From the IMG/VR virus record IMGVR_UViG_3300005471_000199, positions 1 to 28,915 of that record: a stretch of DNA of 28,915 bases; one strand, written 5' to 3'. Below, piece after piece: positions 1 to 8,417 of the stretch. Each line of letters begins with the position of its first letter. Within the stretch, counting starts at the first letter, position 1. The notes beneath the pieces were generated by a model, which was not told the DNA's origin, searched no databases, and saw nothing but the letters and a program-made list of their open reading frames with translations. The position numbers and the translations under genes are program-made. The stretch comes from a virus.

Positions 1-17
1 TCCCCGAAACGCCCTAG

Positions 18-716
18 CTAGCCGGCCGGGGCAATGTCGACGCGGTAGTGGCAGAACACGTCGACGATGTCGACCGTGCCCGTGTTCGCCATCGGAAACG
101 ACAGGCGGCCGACCACCTTCTGCAGGTCGACCGACATCAGGAACGGGGTGCCGAGGAGGATCTGCGCGGTGACCACGAGGCCCGCGCCTGTGACGCCGGC
201 CGCGCCGAGCCACGTGGCCGGGCTGGAGGTCGAGGCGCCGTCGATGGCGGTCACGACCGGGGCGGCGGCCGCCGCCGCGACGGCGGGGTAGGCGACCGAC
301 CGGATGGCGAGCGTCGGCGCAGCCGAGAGAGCCACGACGCCGACGTTGTAGACGACCTCGACCGACTTGAGGGTCATGCCCAGGCTCGACCCGTCGATGC
401 GCTGCTGCTCGAACGCGAAGTCGAAGTCGACGAGTGCGGTGGCCGCGCCCGAGGCCAGGACATGCAGGCCCTCCACGCCGGCCGCGAACTCGGTGTTCGA
501 GTATGCGATGGAGGCGACCACGATGCCCGTCAGCGCGGCGGGTGGGATGACGGTGACCATCGGATCCCACCGCGCGTAAGGCACGGCCTGGCGCGGTCCG
601 GAACCGCCGGCGATGCGGCGCACCGCCGTGGTTAGGCCACCCTTGTCCGTGACAAGGGTGTAGCCCCGCAGCGCGAGCGGGGCCTTGAGGCGGGCGAGCT
701 CGATGACGGGTCTCAC
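18..716 (-). CDS. Probable virion protein, 232 aa
   Basis: The start is a GTG at 716 with GAAGGAG 7 bases upstream, in the tail of the preceding gene. The first residues are RPVIELARLKAPLALRGYTL. The body is Ala/Val-rich and β-prone (MVTVIPPAALTGIVVASIAY, and VEVVYNVGVVALSAAPTLAI), ending near VDIVDVFCHYRVDIAPAG. Soluble with no signal. By place after the capsid gene it is a neck, tail or capsid protein; no family recognised. A longer frame upstream overlaps the previous gene and is rejected. Confidence 0.72.
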   Translation of the reverse strand: MRPVIELARLKAPLALRGYTLVTDKGGLTTAVRRIAGGSGPRQAVPYARWDPMVTVIPPAALTGIVVASIAYSNTEFAAGVEGLHVLASGAATALVDFDFAFEQQRIDGSSLGMTLKSVEVVYNVGVVALSAAPTLAIRSVAYPAVAAAAAAPVVTAIDGASTSSPATWLGAAGVTGAGLVVTAQILLGTPFLMSVDLQKVVGRLSFPMANTGTVDIVDVFCHYRVDIAPAG

Positions 717-720
717 CGGC

Positions 721-1113
721 CTACTCCTTCTCGGCCGGGGCTGCCTTGACTGCCTTGGCTGCCCTGGCCGCGCGAGCGGCCGCGAGGCGGTCGGGCTTGG
801 CCTGCTCGGGCTCGATGCCCTTTGCCTTGAGGTGCGCAGCGACCTCCTCCGGCTCACAGGCGACGATACGCGCCGGCCGGTCGGTGCCGGGCAGCTTCTC
901 GAGCATGGCGATCCGCACCGCCGCGGTGTCGGTCACCTGCATCGGCACCGGGATCTGCTTGCTGTGGTCGGGGTGCCCATCACGCAGAACGGTTGGCGCG
1001 TGCACGTGCTCGATCTTGAGCTCGGCCGGCCCGCCATCCTCGCTCATCTCGAGGACCTCCTGGTAGAACGACGCGCGTGGGTGGGCCGCTTTGACCCAGA
1101 TCTTGCCTGGCAT
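721..1113 (-). CDS. Small probable head protein, 130 aa
   Basis: AGGAGG lies just before the ATG, about 70 bases after the capsid gene. The product begins MPGKIWVKAAHPRASFYQEV and is mixed α/β, with KIEHVHAPTVLRDGHPDHSK. A C-terminal Ala/Lys/Arg-rich helix (LAAARAARAAKAVKAAPAEK) follows. A neck, completion or capsid-associated role is possible by place. A 608-aa frame that contains it is a shadow except for this end. Confidence 0.7.
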   Translation of the reverse strand: MPGKIWVKAAHPRASFYQEVLEMSEDGGPAELKIEHVHAPTVLRDGHPDHSKQIPVPMQVTDTAAVRIAMLEKLPGTDRPARIVACEPEEVAAHLKAKGIEPEQAKPDRLAAARAARAAKAVKAAPAEKE

Positions 1114-1181
1114 GCGGAAACCTCCTGAGTGGGATGGATGTGCGGGCTGCCTCGGACCCGGCAGTTGGGCAGAGCGGCTCT

Positions 1182-2435
1182 TTAGACGAAGGTCAGGGTC
1201 GAGCTCGCGAGGGCGAGGAACTTGTCGAATCCGATCACCTGGCTCACGACGATTTCGTTCAGCTGTGAGCGGATGTCTTTGTCGGTCTCTGTCAAAGCCG
1301 AGTTCTTCTCGACCAGCTGCTCGATGCCGAACCGCTTGTCGAGGCCGACCAGTAGGCCACCCGGGGCCCAAGGGTGGTAGACGAGGTTGACGTTGACGCC
1401 GTAGATGTTTACGGACATCGACAGCTTGCCGGTCTGTACGCGCTGGTCCGGCTGCTGGAGCAACGCCAGCAGGGTGAGTGGGTCGACGTTGGGGAACTGC
1501 AGGGTGAGCACCTGGAGCAGCTCGTTGAGCCGCCCGATGACGGTGGTCATGTGCAGCGGATAGAGGGAGGCACGGAAGATGAGCCAGGCCTTGTAGGTCA
1601 GGCCCTTGGTGATGGTCGACGTCTGGCTGGTCACCAGGTCGGTGACGGTGCCGGGGCCCGCCGGCGCTGCGGGGTCGAGCGACGAGGCGTTGAAGTTCGG
1701 CGCCGCGTTGCCGTTGCCGTCGCCGTTCTGCAGGATGTTGATGGCGTGGGTGGCCAGGTCGAGCTTGATCTGCATCGCGATGCGGGCGAGGAAGAGCGAG
1801 AACAGGTCGACGCGCAGGCGGCGGTAGGTCTCGTATGTGCCCTTGAGGGCGACGCCGTACTTCTGCAGCTTGACGTTGTTCTCGAAGGTGGCGATGGTGA
1901 TCGGTGGGATCTCTGCGCCCTCTTCGACCCTCTGCAGCTGGCGCTGTGACTGCCCGGGCGCCGTCTGGATGTTGTCGTTGAGGTAGATGGCCTTGTACGT
2001 GTCGGTGTCGATCGGGGTCACCTGGGCCACGATGTCGCCGAGCACATCCTCGGGCAGGGGGATGATCCTCATCTGCCGGTTGATGAACTCCGGGTAGAGG
2101 ATCCAGGACTGCGGCTGGTCGCTGGCGAAGAACCGGGTGCCGTCGGGCTTGATCGGGTTGTAGAACTCCTCGAGCCGCGAGGCGGGCTTCATCAGACGCA
2201 AGTCCGGCTTGGTCCTGATGTTGAAGTGGTGCAGCTGGCGCTCGAAAGCGTCGAGCTTTCCAAGCGACGAGTACTCGCCCGAGTCGGGGTATCGCTCGCT
2301 CGGATCGACTTCCTCGAGCTTGGCCGACAGGCGCTTGCGCTCGTTGCGGCACTCGCGCACGATCTGCCAGTCGGCTCCCTCGGCCTTGAGGATCTCCTGG
2401 AACGACGGCTTGAACTGCGTGATGGTGGGGGCCAC
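1182..2435 (-). CDS. Major capsid protein (HK97 fold)
   Basis: GTG start with AGGAGG about 10 bases upstream. The 417-residue product has a helical, charged N-terminal arm (SFQEILKAEGADWQIVRECR, ~1-95), which may be cleaved by the protease, and an HK97-like core: RVEEGAEIPPITIATFENNV, KLQKYGVALKGTYETYRRLR and the spine helix FSLFLARIAMQIKLDLATHA (about 170-237). It forms the capsid shell. The order protease-scaffold, decoration, capsid is classical. Confidence 0.88.
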   Translation of the reverse strand: MAPTITQFKPSFQEILKAEGADWQIVRECRNERKRLSAKLEEVDPSERYPDSGEYSSLGKLDAFERQLHHFNIRTKPDLRLMKPASRLEEFYNPIKPDGTRFFASDQPQSWILYPEFINRQMRIIPLPEDVLGDIVAQVTPIDTDTYKAIYLNDNIQTAPGQSQRQLQRVEEGAEIPPITIATFENNVKLQKYGVALKGTYETYRRLRVDLFSLFLARIAMQIKLDLATHAINILQNGDGNGNAAPNFNASSLDPAAPAGPGTVTDLVTSQTSTITKGLTYKAWLIFRASLYPLHMTTVIGRLNELLQVLTLQFPNVDPLTLLALLQQPDQRVQTGKLSMSVNIYGVNVNLVYHPWAPGGLLVGLDKRFGIEQLVEKNSALTETDKDIRSQLNEIVVSQVIGFDKFLALASSTLTFV

Positions 2436-2483
2436 TCGGGTCGTTTCCTCCTTTCGGGTTGGTGTGGCTGGCCGGGTGGCCGC

Positions 2484-2912
2484 CTAGTTCTTCTTGACGA
2501 GGCAGACGGTGTTGCCGGTCGCCGGGTCGACCACAAAGCCGACGCATACGGCCTGCTTGTTGGCCGCCGTCTGTGTGACCTTGCCGGTGCCGTCGACGCC
2601 AACCGCGACGTTCGGGGCCGGGTTGGTCGCCACGAATGCGAAGGTCATGTAGCCGCGGTCCTGGACCGACATCATGCCGTCGGTCGAGACCTGCTTGACC
2701 TTGCCGTAGAGCTCGTTGCCGGAGGCGCCCAGGCCGACGAGCGGCGTGCCGGTGCCGACGTTGGTGAGCGTCACGGCGAGCTTCAACGAGGTTGAGGGGA
2801 CGAAGCCGCCGGCGCCGAGGGTAGGCAGGTTGATGGTGCCGTCGCCGAGGATCGTCGCGAAGTGAGCGTCGAGCTCGTCCCAGGCCGTGGAGAGTCGGGG
2901 GTCGTTCGCCAT
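2484..2912 (-). CDS. Capsid decoration protein candidate, 142 aa
   Basis: AGAAGGAGG lies before the ATG. The product is β-rich and Gly/Thr/Val-rich, with STSLKLAVTLTNVGTGTPLV, YMTFAFVATNPAPNVAVGVD and a Lys-ended tail (LVKKN). It sits directly between scaffold and major capsid genes, the usual place of head-decoration proteins. No named family is certain; the call rests on place, size and strand content. Confidence 0.6.
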   Translation of the reverse strand: MANDPRLSTAWDELDAHFATILGDGTINLPTLGAGGFVPSTSLKLAVTLTNVGTGTPLVGLGASGNELYGKVKQVSTDGMMSVQDRGYMTFAFVATNPAPNVAVGVDGTGKVTQTAANKQAVCVGFVVDPATGNTVCLVKKN

Positions 2913-2957
2913 CTGTCGGTTAGCCTCCTTCTAGGGCGTGGTGGTGGGTGGGGCGGA

Positions 2958-4076
2958 CTACCAGGGGTTGGTCTTGAAGAGGTCCACGTTGACCGCGGCG
3001 GCCACCGCCGCGGGCAGCTTGGTCTTCGTCGGAGTGCCCGGCAGCAGGCCCGGTGTCGTCTGCCGGCCGACACGGTCCACGAGCGATGGCAACCAGTCCG
3101 GGCGCTCCTCCACTGGGGCGTTCGCGAAGCGCTTCCAGGCGTCGCGCTCGAACTCCTTGGTCAGCTCCTCGATCTGTCCGAGCTCCATCGAGGGCAGCAA
3201 CCGCTTGTAGAGCTCGGCGTTGAAATCGGTGCCTCGCGCGCGCACACCCCAAGCCAAGAGCTCCCCGGCGACGGCGCGGCGGTAGTCGCGTCCAGCTTTG
3301 GCCTGCGCGACCAGGGCGCGGATCGCAGCGAACTCGGGGGCGCGTAGCGCCGCCTCGAGTTGCAGCGCGCGCCTGGCCCTGGCCTCATGGTCGGCCGAGC
3401 GACCTGGCACCAGGACGGGCTGGTCGTGGGCCGAGCCTCCGGGCCCCGGCCCGATGGCGCTCGACGTAATCGGGATGGCGTCTTCGGCCGACTGCTGCTC
3501 AACGTCCTGCTCGTCCTCCTGCGCGTCGGTCGCAAGAAGGTCCGAGATAATGCCGTTGATGGTGCCCAGAGCCGACTTGACCTTGGCATCGAGGTTGGCG
3601 CCCGCGTTGCCGATGGCGATTGAGCGCGATCGTCCGCCACCGATGCTGCCATTGGGCGGCATGGTGCCGTTGCCGGTTCCGTTTGGCGTTGCGCCGGGCC
3701 CGTAGTCGAGCGTCTTGAGGCCAGCGGCTTGTCCGGGCTCGAGGTCCTCCTGCGACGCCATGTTGTCCGGCAGCCCGTACTGCATGCCGCCCTCAGCGCC
3801 AATGCCGACCAAAGTCTTGAGCGCCTTGAGCGCCTCGGCGTGAGCATCGTGCGCGTCGGCCATCTGGTCGAGGATTCCCTGCATCTGCGATGCCATGTCC
3901 GGAGCCATCGCGGGGCCTGCGCGCTTGAGCATCGACGCCGCGACGCGGTTCACGAGGTCGGGGGTCACATCGTCCGGATTGACGCTGATCAGCGCATCGA
4001 CAACGCGCTCGCGCTCGGCGACCGGCATCCTTACGCCGGCGAGGTTGGCGAAGGTCTCTGGGTCGAGTGGCGTCAT
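2958..4076 (-). CDS. Nested in-frame scaffold product (internal start)
   Basis: Inside the protease-scaffold frame, an ATG at 4076 (residue 526) follows AAGGGAGG at 4 bases, as strong a site as at many independent genes here. The resulting 372-residue product begins MTPLDPETFANLAGVRMPVA and contains the helical scaffold half only. Lambda C/Nu3 uses the same arrangement: a scaffold made alone in excess and also as a protease fusion. A weaker site (AAGGAG before ATG 4619) could give a third product. Inference from sequence only. Confidence 0.55.
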   Translation of the reverse strand: MTPLDPETFANLAGVRMPVAERERVVDALISVNPDDVTPDLVNRVAASMLKRAGPAMAPDMASQMQGILDQMADAHDAHAEALKALKTLVGIGAEGGMQYGLPDNMASQEDLEPGQAAGLKTLDYGPGATPNGTGNGTMPPNGSIGGGRSRSIAIGNAGANLDAKVKSALGTINGIISDLLATDAQEDEQDVEQQSAEDAIPITSSAIGPGPGGSAHDQPVLVPGRSADHEARARRALQLEAALRAPEFAAIRALVAQAKAGRDYRRAVAGELLAWGVRARGTDFNAELYKRLLPSMELGQIEELTKEFERDAWKRFANAPVEERPDWLPSLVDRVGRQTTPGLLPGTPTKTKLPAAVAAAVNVDLFKTNPW

Positions 4077-5651
4077 GTTGCCTCCCTTGTTGGATTTCAC
4101 CCTGCCCTCGTCGTCGACCTCTATACCGAGCGTCTTGGCATGAGCCTTGACGTGGCTGAGTGCGCTCGACTTGGCGGCGTCGCTGACGTCTGACTGTGGG
4201 ATCCGCGCGAGGGCGTTTCGCACGTGCGCCTCGTCCAACTTGCCCGCGTCATCGTGATGAGGGAAGTGGCGGAGCGACCGCGGCGTGGTCTTGCCTTCCT
4301 CGTCCTTCTTGCCTCCAGGCTCGATGTAGGCAAAAGCTGAGTCGGGTAGATCGTTCATCATCGCGGTCGACCAGGTCGCTCGTTCGAGTGCGCTCGCTTT
4401 CTCCCAGGTCTTGCCACTCACGAACAGGGAGAAACGCCCTCGCGCAGCAATCGCCACTCGACGCTCGACTTCCTCGCGGCCGAGAAATTCGACCGACTGG
4501 CGCGCGTGGGCTGGCAGCAGCTCGACCCACCTGTCGGCCGGCGTGTCAGCGTGGTCATGCTCGGGTCGCGAGTCCTCGTGGTCGTGCTCGAACTCGCTGT
4601 GCTTGTGTGGATGCTCCATGCGCTTGCTCTCCTTCGCGCGGTTGATGGGAGTAACGGTTGTGGTGATGGTCACGGGAGTCGGCTCGCCGAGGGTGACCTT
4701 GCCGCCGTCATCGATCGAATAGGTGGCCTGGTAGCTGCCAGCCTTCGATCCGCCGGTGACGGTCCAAGCAACATCCGTGTCAGTGGTGCGGTCAAGGTAT
4801 GCCCACTCGTCATCACCCGGGTACAACTTCTGCACGGCGTTCTGGATCGCCTTCTGTCGGTCCTCATAAGCCGTGGGAGTGCGATCGCCGCCGGGCTCGG
4901 GAGGACCACCAGCTGACGGAGCCACGCTGCGAATTCGAGTGCGATACAGACGCTCGAGTCGGGCGACCTGCTTGGCATCGAGTTGCCCCGCTGCTGCCAT
5001 ACGCTGCGCCTTGTCGATCATGGCGCGCGGGGTGGCGCCATCAAAACAAAGGGAATGCTCGAGAGCGTGACCGTCGACAATCAGCGCCTCTGCGCGCTTC
5101 CCGCCGTAGGTCAGCCCGGGCATATGGATGCACGAGCTCTCGCGCTCGTACATGTCGCCACCGCAGATGGTGCAGCGGTACTCCGCTTCATCGTCGAAGT
5201 GGACGCTGACGTCGCGAACCACGCCAGCCTCAATCGCGCGCACCAGGTCGTCCGTGGGGACGCCGTTGATGTTGATGCCGCGAAGGATGTAACTCTTAAC
5301 CACCGCGGCAGTACGGGCGGGGTCGTTGGAGTCGCCCTCGCGCCCTCGCTGCTCGAGGGCCGCATCGAAGCTCGTGCCGAGGGGAAGCTCTTCCGTTCGG
5401 TGGGAATTCATCAGAGACCGACCTTCCTTGAAGTCGTCGACGAAGTTGGGGAGGGTGGTCTCCGGATCCATGGTCGTGAAGTACGAATCGCGCAGTGAGT
5501 TGCTCGTTTCGGTCTGTACGACGAAGACATCGTTCTTCGTCAGAGGCTTCAGAGCGCGTGAGTTGATGATCTGGAGGTCATCGTCGCTCGGTTCCCCGAG
5601 AGGCTTGAGAGCTCTCTGCATCTGGTAGGCGATGTCGACGGCGTCAGACAT
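2958..5651 (-). CDS. Prohead protease fused to scaffold, 897 aa
   Basis: AGGAGG precedes the ATG. The N-terminal ~215 residues look like the HK97-type prohead serine protease: H84 in MNSHRTEELPLGTSF, S149 in VVRDVSVHFD, and LEHSLCFDGATPRAMI, with an inserted zinc-like C160-x2-C163...C174-x-H176. A His-rich linker (HPHKHSEFEHDHEDSRPEHD) and a second domain follow, ending near SLRHFPHHDDAGKLDEAHVR...KTLGI. The last ~370 residues are helical and low-complexity, suited to scaffold. The protease matures the capsid and the scaffold shapes it. Internal starts at 4619 and 4076 could yield separate products. Confidence 0.82.
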   Translation of the reverse strand: MSDAVDIAYQMQRALKPLGEPSDDDLQIINSRALKPLTKNDVFVVQTETSNSLRDSYFTTMDPETTLPNFVDDFKEGRSLMNSHRTEELPLGTSFDAALEQRGREGDSNDPARTAAVVKSYILRGININGVPTDDLVRAIEAGVVRDVSVHFDDEAEYRCTICGGDMYERESSCIHMPGLTYGGKRAEALIVDGHALEHSLCFDGATPRAMIDKAQRMAAAGQLDAKQVARLERLYRTRIRSVAPSAGGPPEPGGDRTPTAYEDRQKAIQNAVQKLYPGDDEWAYLDRTTDTDVAWTVTGGSKAGSYQATYSIDDGGKVTLGEPTPVTITTTVTPINRAKESKRMEHPHKHSEFEHDHEDSRPEHDHADTPADRWVELLPAHARQSVEFLGREEVERRVAIAARGRFSLFVSGKTWEKASALERATWSTAMMNDLPDSAFAYIEPGGKKDEEGKTTPRSLRHFPHHDDAGKLDEAHVRNALARIPQSDVSDAAKSSALSHVKAHAKTLGIEVDDEGRVKSNKGGNMTPLDPETFANLAGVRMPVAERERVVDALISVNPDDVTPDLVNRVAASMLKRAGPAMAPDMASQMQGILDQMADAHDAHAEALKALKTLVGIGAEGGMQYGLPDNMASQEDLEPGQAAGLKTLDYGPGATPNGTGNGTMPPNGSIGGGRSRSIAIGNAGANLDAKVKSALGTINGIISDLLATDAQEDEQDVEQQSAEDAIPITSSAIGPGPGGSAHDQPVLVPGRSADHEARARRALQLEAALRAPEFAAIRALVAQAKAGRDYRRAVAGELLAWGVRARGTDFNAELYKRLLPSMELGQIEELTKEFERDAWKRFANAPVEERPDWLPSLVDRVGRQTTPGLLPGTPTKTKLPAAVAAAVNVDLFKTNPW

Positions 5652-5659
5652 TTGGCCTC

Positions 5660-6520
5660 CTATCGGGGGTTCTGGGTGTAGGTCCCGAAAGCGCCAGGGA
5701 TGGCGTTGGGGTCGGTGCCGGAGATGTACGACGGGTCGTTCGCCTTCGGCTTCGGATGGGCGATCATCGCCGCAGGCGGGGGTGCGAGGCCGGCTATGTA
5801 GCCGGTGACGAGGCCGAGGTAGTAAGCAGCGTCCTCGAACATCGCTGATTCCTCGTGACGCCAGTCGACATCGATGATCTCGCTGAAGGAGTAGGAACGA
5901 AATTCGCGCGGCACCTTGCGCTGCATCCGTTTACAGAGGTGAGCTGCGCACGCTGCCTGCGTCGCGGACTTGAGGTTGGCCAGGTCGCCCTGCTCGGTCA
6001 CGTCCTCGGGGCCGACCGCGCCGATGGCGCCGATCGCCGGGCCCGCGAGCGAGAATGCAAGCAGGCTGTAGATCCCGCCGGGCGTCAGCCCCGCCTGCTG
6101 TAGGAACTCCTGAGTGGCTGCTGTGCCGACATATACGTCGTACGACTGGATGCCGGGCGAGGTCGGGATGGTGATGTCGAGGCGTTGACCGACGGTGATC
6201 ACTTGCGATGCCTCGACGCCGGGAGGCGATGGTATGCCGGCTGCGCGCGCAACGAGAATGACGTAATAAGTCGCTGCGAGCAGCGAGGTTGGTGGCGAGA
6301 CGGTGGTTGCAGCGAGCACCGGTGCAGCTGGCTGCGTGAGCTGCATGATGAGCGCCCAAGCGGGGAGTTGCTTCATTACGAACCGCTCGCCGGCGCCGAG
6401 CACCCACGGGTGCAGCAGCACGTCGTCGCCGAGCTCGCTGGGCTCGAACCCAAGCATTTCGCGGATGCCGCCGAGGTCGTCGGGGCTCGTGAGTATCTGC
6501 CCGAAATCGGCTGTCGGCAC
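5660..6520 (-). CDS. Head-tail connector candidate with an inserted Ig/Fn3-like domain
   Basis: The GTG lies 2 bases after the upstream stop behind GGAGG. N-terminal DLGGIREMLGFEPSELGDDV and an aromatic helix up to MKQLPAWALI resemble the first helices of gp6/gp15-type connectors. A β-rich insert (about residues 65-140, with ATYYVILVARAAGIPSPPGV and IQSYDVYVG) looks like a fibronectin/Ig-like domain. The connector part resumes around ANLKSATQAACAAHLCKRMQ. Connectors join portal to tail. The assignment is moderate; it rests on shape and place. Confidence 0.6.
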   Translation of the reverse strand: MPTADFGQILTSPDDLGGIREMLGFEPSELGDDVLLHPWVLGAGERFVMKQLPAWALIMQLTQPAAPVLAATTVSPPTSLLAATYYVILVARAAGIPSPPGVEASQVITVGQRLDITIPTSPGIQSYDVYVGTAATQEFLQQAGLTPGGIYSLLAFSLAGPAIGAIGAVGPEDVTEQGDLANLKSATQAACAAHLCKRMQRKVPREFRSYSFSEIIDVDWRHEESAMFEDAAYYLGLVTGYIAGLAPPPAAMIAHPKPKANDPSYISGTDPNAIPGAFGTYTQNPR

Positions 6521-6522
6521 CG

Positions 6523-6831
6523 TTAGGTAACCTCCGAGGCCGCGACGACCTCGTAGTCATAGATCGCCGTCCTGATCGTCGGCGTGGCGTCCACCGTGAT
6601 CTGCGCTGCCGCGCGGAACTGCCCGAGGGTGGCGGCCGCCGGCAGCGTGATGGCGACCTGGTTGCCGCTGATGGTCACGACCGGCGAGCCGGTGATGTTG
6701 CCCTTGGTCCGGATGTTTGTCACTGTCACCGTCACGGGACCGGTTGGGGTGACCGGCGTTACGCCATCGGCCTTGAAGACGTCGACCTCGAAGGTGGGCG
6801 TGTCGCCAATGGCGTAGCGGTCGAGCGCCAT
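6523..6831 (-). CDS. Ig-like β-sandwich protein, 102 aa
   Basis: AGAAGGAG lies upstream of the ATG, within the preceding gene. The sequence YAIGDTPTFEVDVFKADGVT, PTGPVTVTVTNIRTKGNITG and IRTAIYDYEVV is the strand pattern of a bacterial Ig-like (BIg-type) domain, spanning almost the whole protein. Such domains decorate phage capsids, necks and tails and are thought to bind host surfaces or carbohydrates weakly. The TAA is part of the next gene's ribosome region. Confidence 0.75.
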   Translation of the reverse strand: MALDRYAIGDTPTFEVDVFKADGVTPVTPTGPVTVTVTNIRTKGNITGSPVVTISGNQVAITLPAAATLGQFRAAAQITVDATPTIRTAIYDYEVVAASEVT

Positions 6832-6832
6832 G

Positions 6833-7612
6833 TCAGGGCCTTCTCCTTCTCAGTTGGGTGGCGCGGTTGACCGCCTGGGCCACGCGCCGGGTGACGCTCG
6901 TCGCTTGGCGGGCGACCGTGACGAGGCGAACCCGGGCGACGGCCAGCAGCACGGGCGCGTGGGCGACGACCATGAGCAGGTACTCGAGCGCGGGCGGGAG
7001 TTGTGGCGCGAACACGAGCCATGCAGCTCGCCGGCGCGCTGCGGCCGCCTGTGTGCGCCGCCGCTGCGGGAAGGGTGGTGGCGGAACGACTACGGCCGGG
7101 GGCGGCGTTGGCACGAACGCCTGCCTGAAGCGCCGCACGAGGGCACCGAGGCGCCGCCGTGCGGGCGCGGCGGGGACGGCCTCCGCCACGGGCACGGAGC
7201 CAGCCCGCCGGCGGACCAGCTGCGTGGCGATCCGCCGGGCCCTGGTGAACATGGGCATCATCGGCGGCGGGAACAAGGCCACCACGAATCCAGGGCGCAC
7301 CCGGCGCACCGCTGCCGCGAACCGCCTGCGTACCGCGATCACCGGGGCGGCGGGCTGTTCCGGCAAGACAGCCGCCTGCCGGCGCGACCTGGCTGTCTGC
7401 ACGCCCCTCGTGCGACTTCGTGCTGGGGTGGGGGCGATGGCTGGAGTGTCGGTCGGTGAGAACCCCGGCGCACGGCGTCGGGAGAGCCCCGCTGCCCGCC
7501 TGGTCCCGCGGGGTACCTCTGGTGCGGGCACGGCATCGAGCAGGGCTGCGCCAGCCACCCTGCGGGGGCGTGGGGCGCGGCGCAGGGCCCTCGCAGGCTG
7601 CGTCGCAGGCAT
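6833..7612 (-). CDS. Arg/Pro-rich repeat protein of unknown function, about 259 aa
   Basis: The frame is made of imperfect repeats of a basic stretch followed by a Pro-rich one: AVRRRFAAAVRRVRPGFVVA then LFPPP, ARRRLGALVRRFRQAFVPTP then PP, and QRRRTQAAAARRRAAWLVFA then PQLPP. Arg is exceptionally frequent. The end (QLRRRRP) is encoded by the ribosome site of the next gene, whose ATG overlaps the stop by a few bases. ATG 7612 is used here but has no ribosome site; a CTG at 7654 behind GGGAG is an alternative. Function unknown; DNA binding inside the head is conceivable. Confidence 0.65.
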   Translation of the reverse strand: MPATQPARALRRAPRPRRVAGAALLDAVPAPEVPRGTRRAAGLSRRRAPGFSPTDTPAIAPTPARSRTRGVQTARSRRQAAVLPEQPAAPVIAVRRRFAAAVRRVRPGFVVALFPPPMMPMFTRARRIATQLVRRRAGSVPVAEAVPAAPARRRLGALVRRFRQAFVPTPPPAVVVPPPPFPQRRRTQAAAARRRAAWLVFAPQLPPALEYLLMVVAHAPVLLAVARVRLVTVARQATSVTRRVAQAVNRATQLRRRRP

Positions 7613-7658
7613 GGGCGTCGGGTCCGGGGCCAGCGGGCCCAGGAGAAGGGTCAGGCCG

Positions 7659-8417
7659 CTACCGCTCCCACCAGCCCACCTCGGGCGCGTAGGAACTCGC
7701 GGCCGACTGCGACGGCAGCCAGATGTGGACGGCGGCCGAGCCGCCAGGGGCGACGATGACCGGAGGCAACTGGACCGTGCGCACCGCGACGGTCGAGGTG
7801 GTGTTCTCGTCGTTCGCCTCGACGCCGCCAAAGTTGGCGAGGAACGTGTCGTTGGCGATGCCGATGGCACCCTTGAGCAGCCGCGCGGCCACGACGGTGC
7901 GCGAGTCCTTCGACGAGGCCGCGAGCACGAGCGGGGTCGCGCCGCCCGACCACCACCGCATGATGGATGCCTGCCGGGCGACGTTGCCGTTCGGGTTGGA
8001 GATGTTGGCGGTGAGCTCGGTCCCGGTCGCTGCCGGGGCCCGGAAGGTGTTGTCGACCGTGACGGCGAGGAAGATCGCGGTGCCTGCGGTGCCGGCCGCC
8101 GTGACGATCAGGTTCAGCCAGTCGAGGTAGGCCGACTTGTTCTTGTCGTGGTTCTCGCCGTACAGGAAGGCCGAGGCGGTGTCGCTGAACACCGCCTGCG
8201 CGGCGGCGGTGGCGAGGCCGTTGACGCCCGCGCCGTTGTTCACGACGAAGTACGAGCCCTCGTCGGCAAGCGCATGGGTCTTGCGAACCATCGGCATGAC
8301 GTAGAGCTCGCGGTAGCGACCGGAGCGCACGGCCTTGGTGTTCTCGAAGTCGTCCGTCGTGAAGCCGGGAATGATGCGGGCGACGAACGCCCTAATGTCT
8401 ACTGCTGCGCCTGCCAT
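7659..8417 (-). CDS. Probable virion structural protein, 252 aa
   Basis: GGAGG precedes the ATG. The protein is β-rich with several long strands: RYRELYVMPMVRKTHALADE, LNLIVTAAGTAGTAIFLAVT and a C-terminal segment PGGSAAVHIWLPSQSAASSY ending EVGWWER. I associate this C-terminal signature with uncharacterised virion-region proteins of GC-rich phages. No known enzymatic motif. A capsid decoration, neck or fibre-like role is possible. Confidence 0.75.
   Translation of the reverse strand: MAGAAVDIRAFVARIIPGFTTDDFENTKAVRSGRYRELYVMPMVRKTHALADEGSYFVVNNGAGVNGLATAAAQAVFSDTASAFLYGENHDKNKSAYLDWLNLIVTAAGTAGTAIFLAVTVDNTFRAPAATGTELTANISNPNGNVARQASIMRWWSGGATPLVLAASSKDSRTVVAARLLKGAIGIANDTFLANFGGVEANDENTTSTVAVRTVQLPPVIVAPGGSAAVHIWLPSQSAASSYAPEVGWWER

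Noticed and set aside
1114-1181. Terminator after the major capsid gene (CTGCC...GGCAG hairpin)
   Set aside because: The 5-bp hairpin has no following U-tract on the minus strand. The next gene has a strong ribosome site, so read-through is more likely.
721-2547. A 608-codon minus-strand frame across the major capsid gene
   Set aside because: Only the last 130 codons (721-1113) have a ribosome site and protein-like sequence. The rest is out of frame with the major capsid protein and low-complexity.
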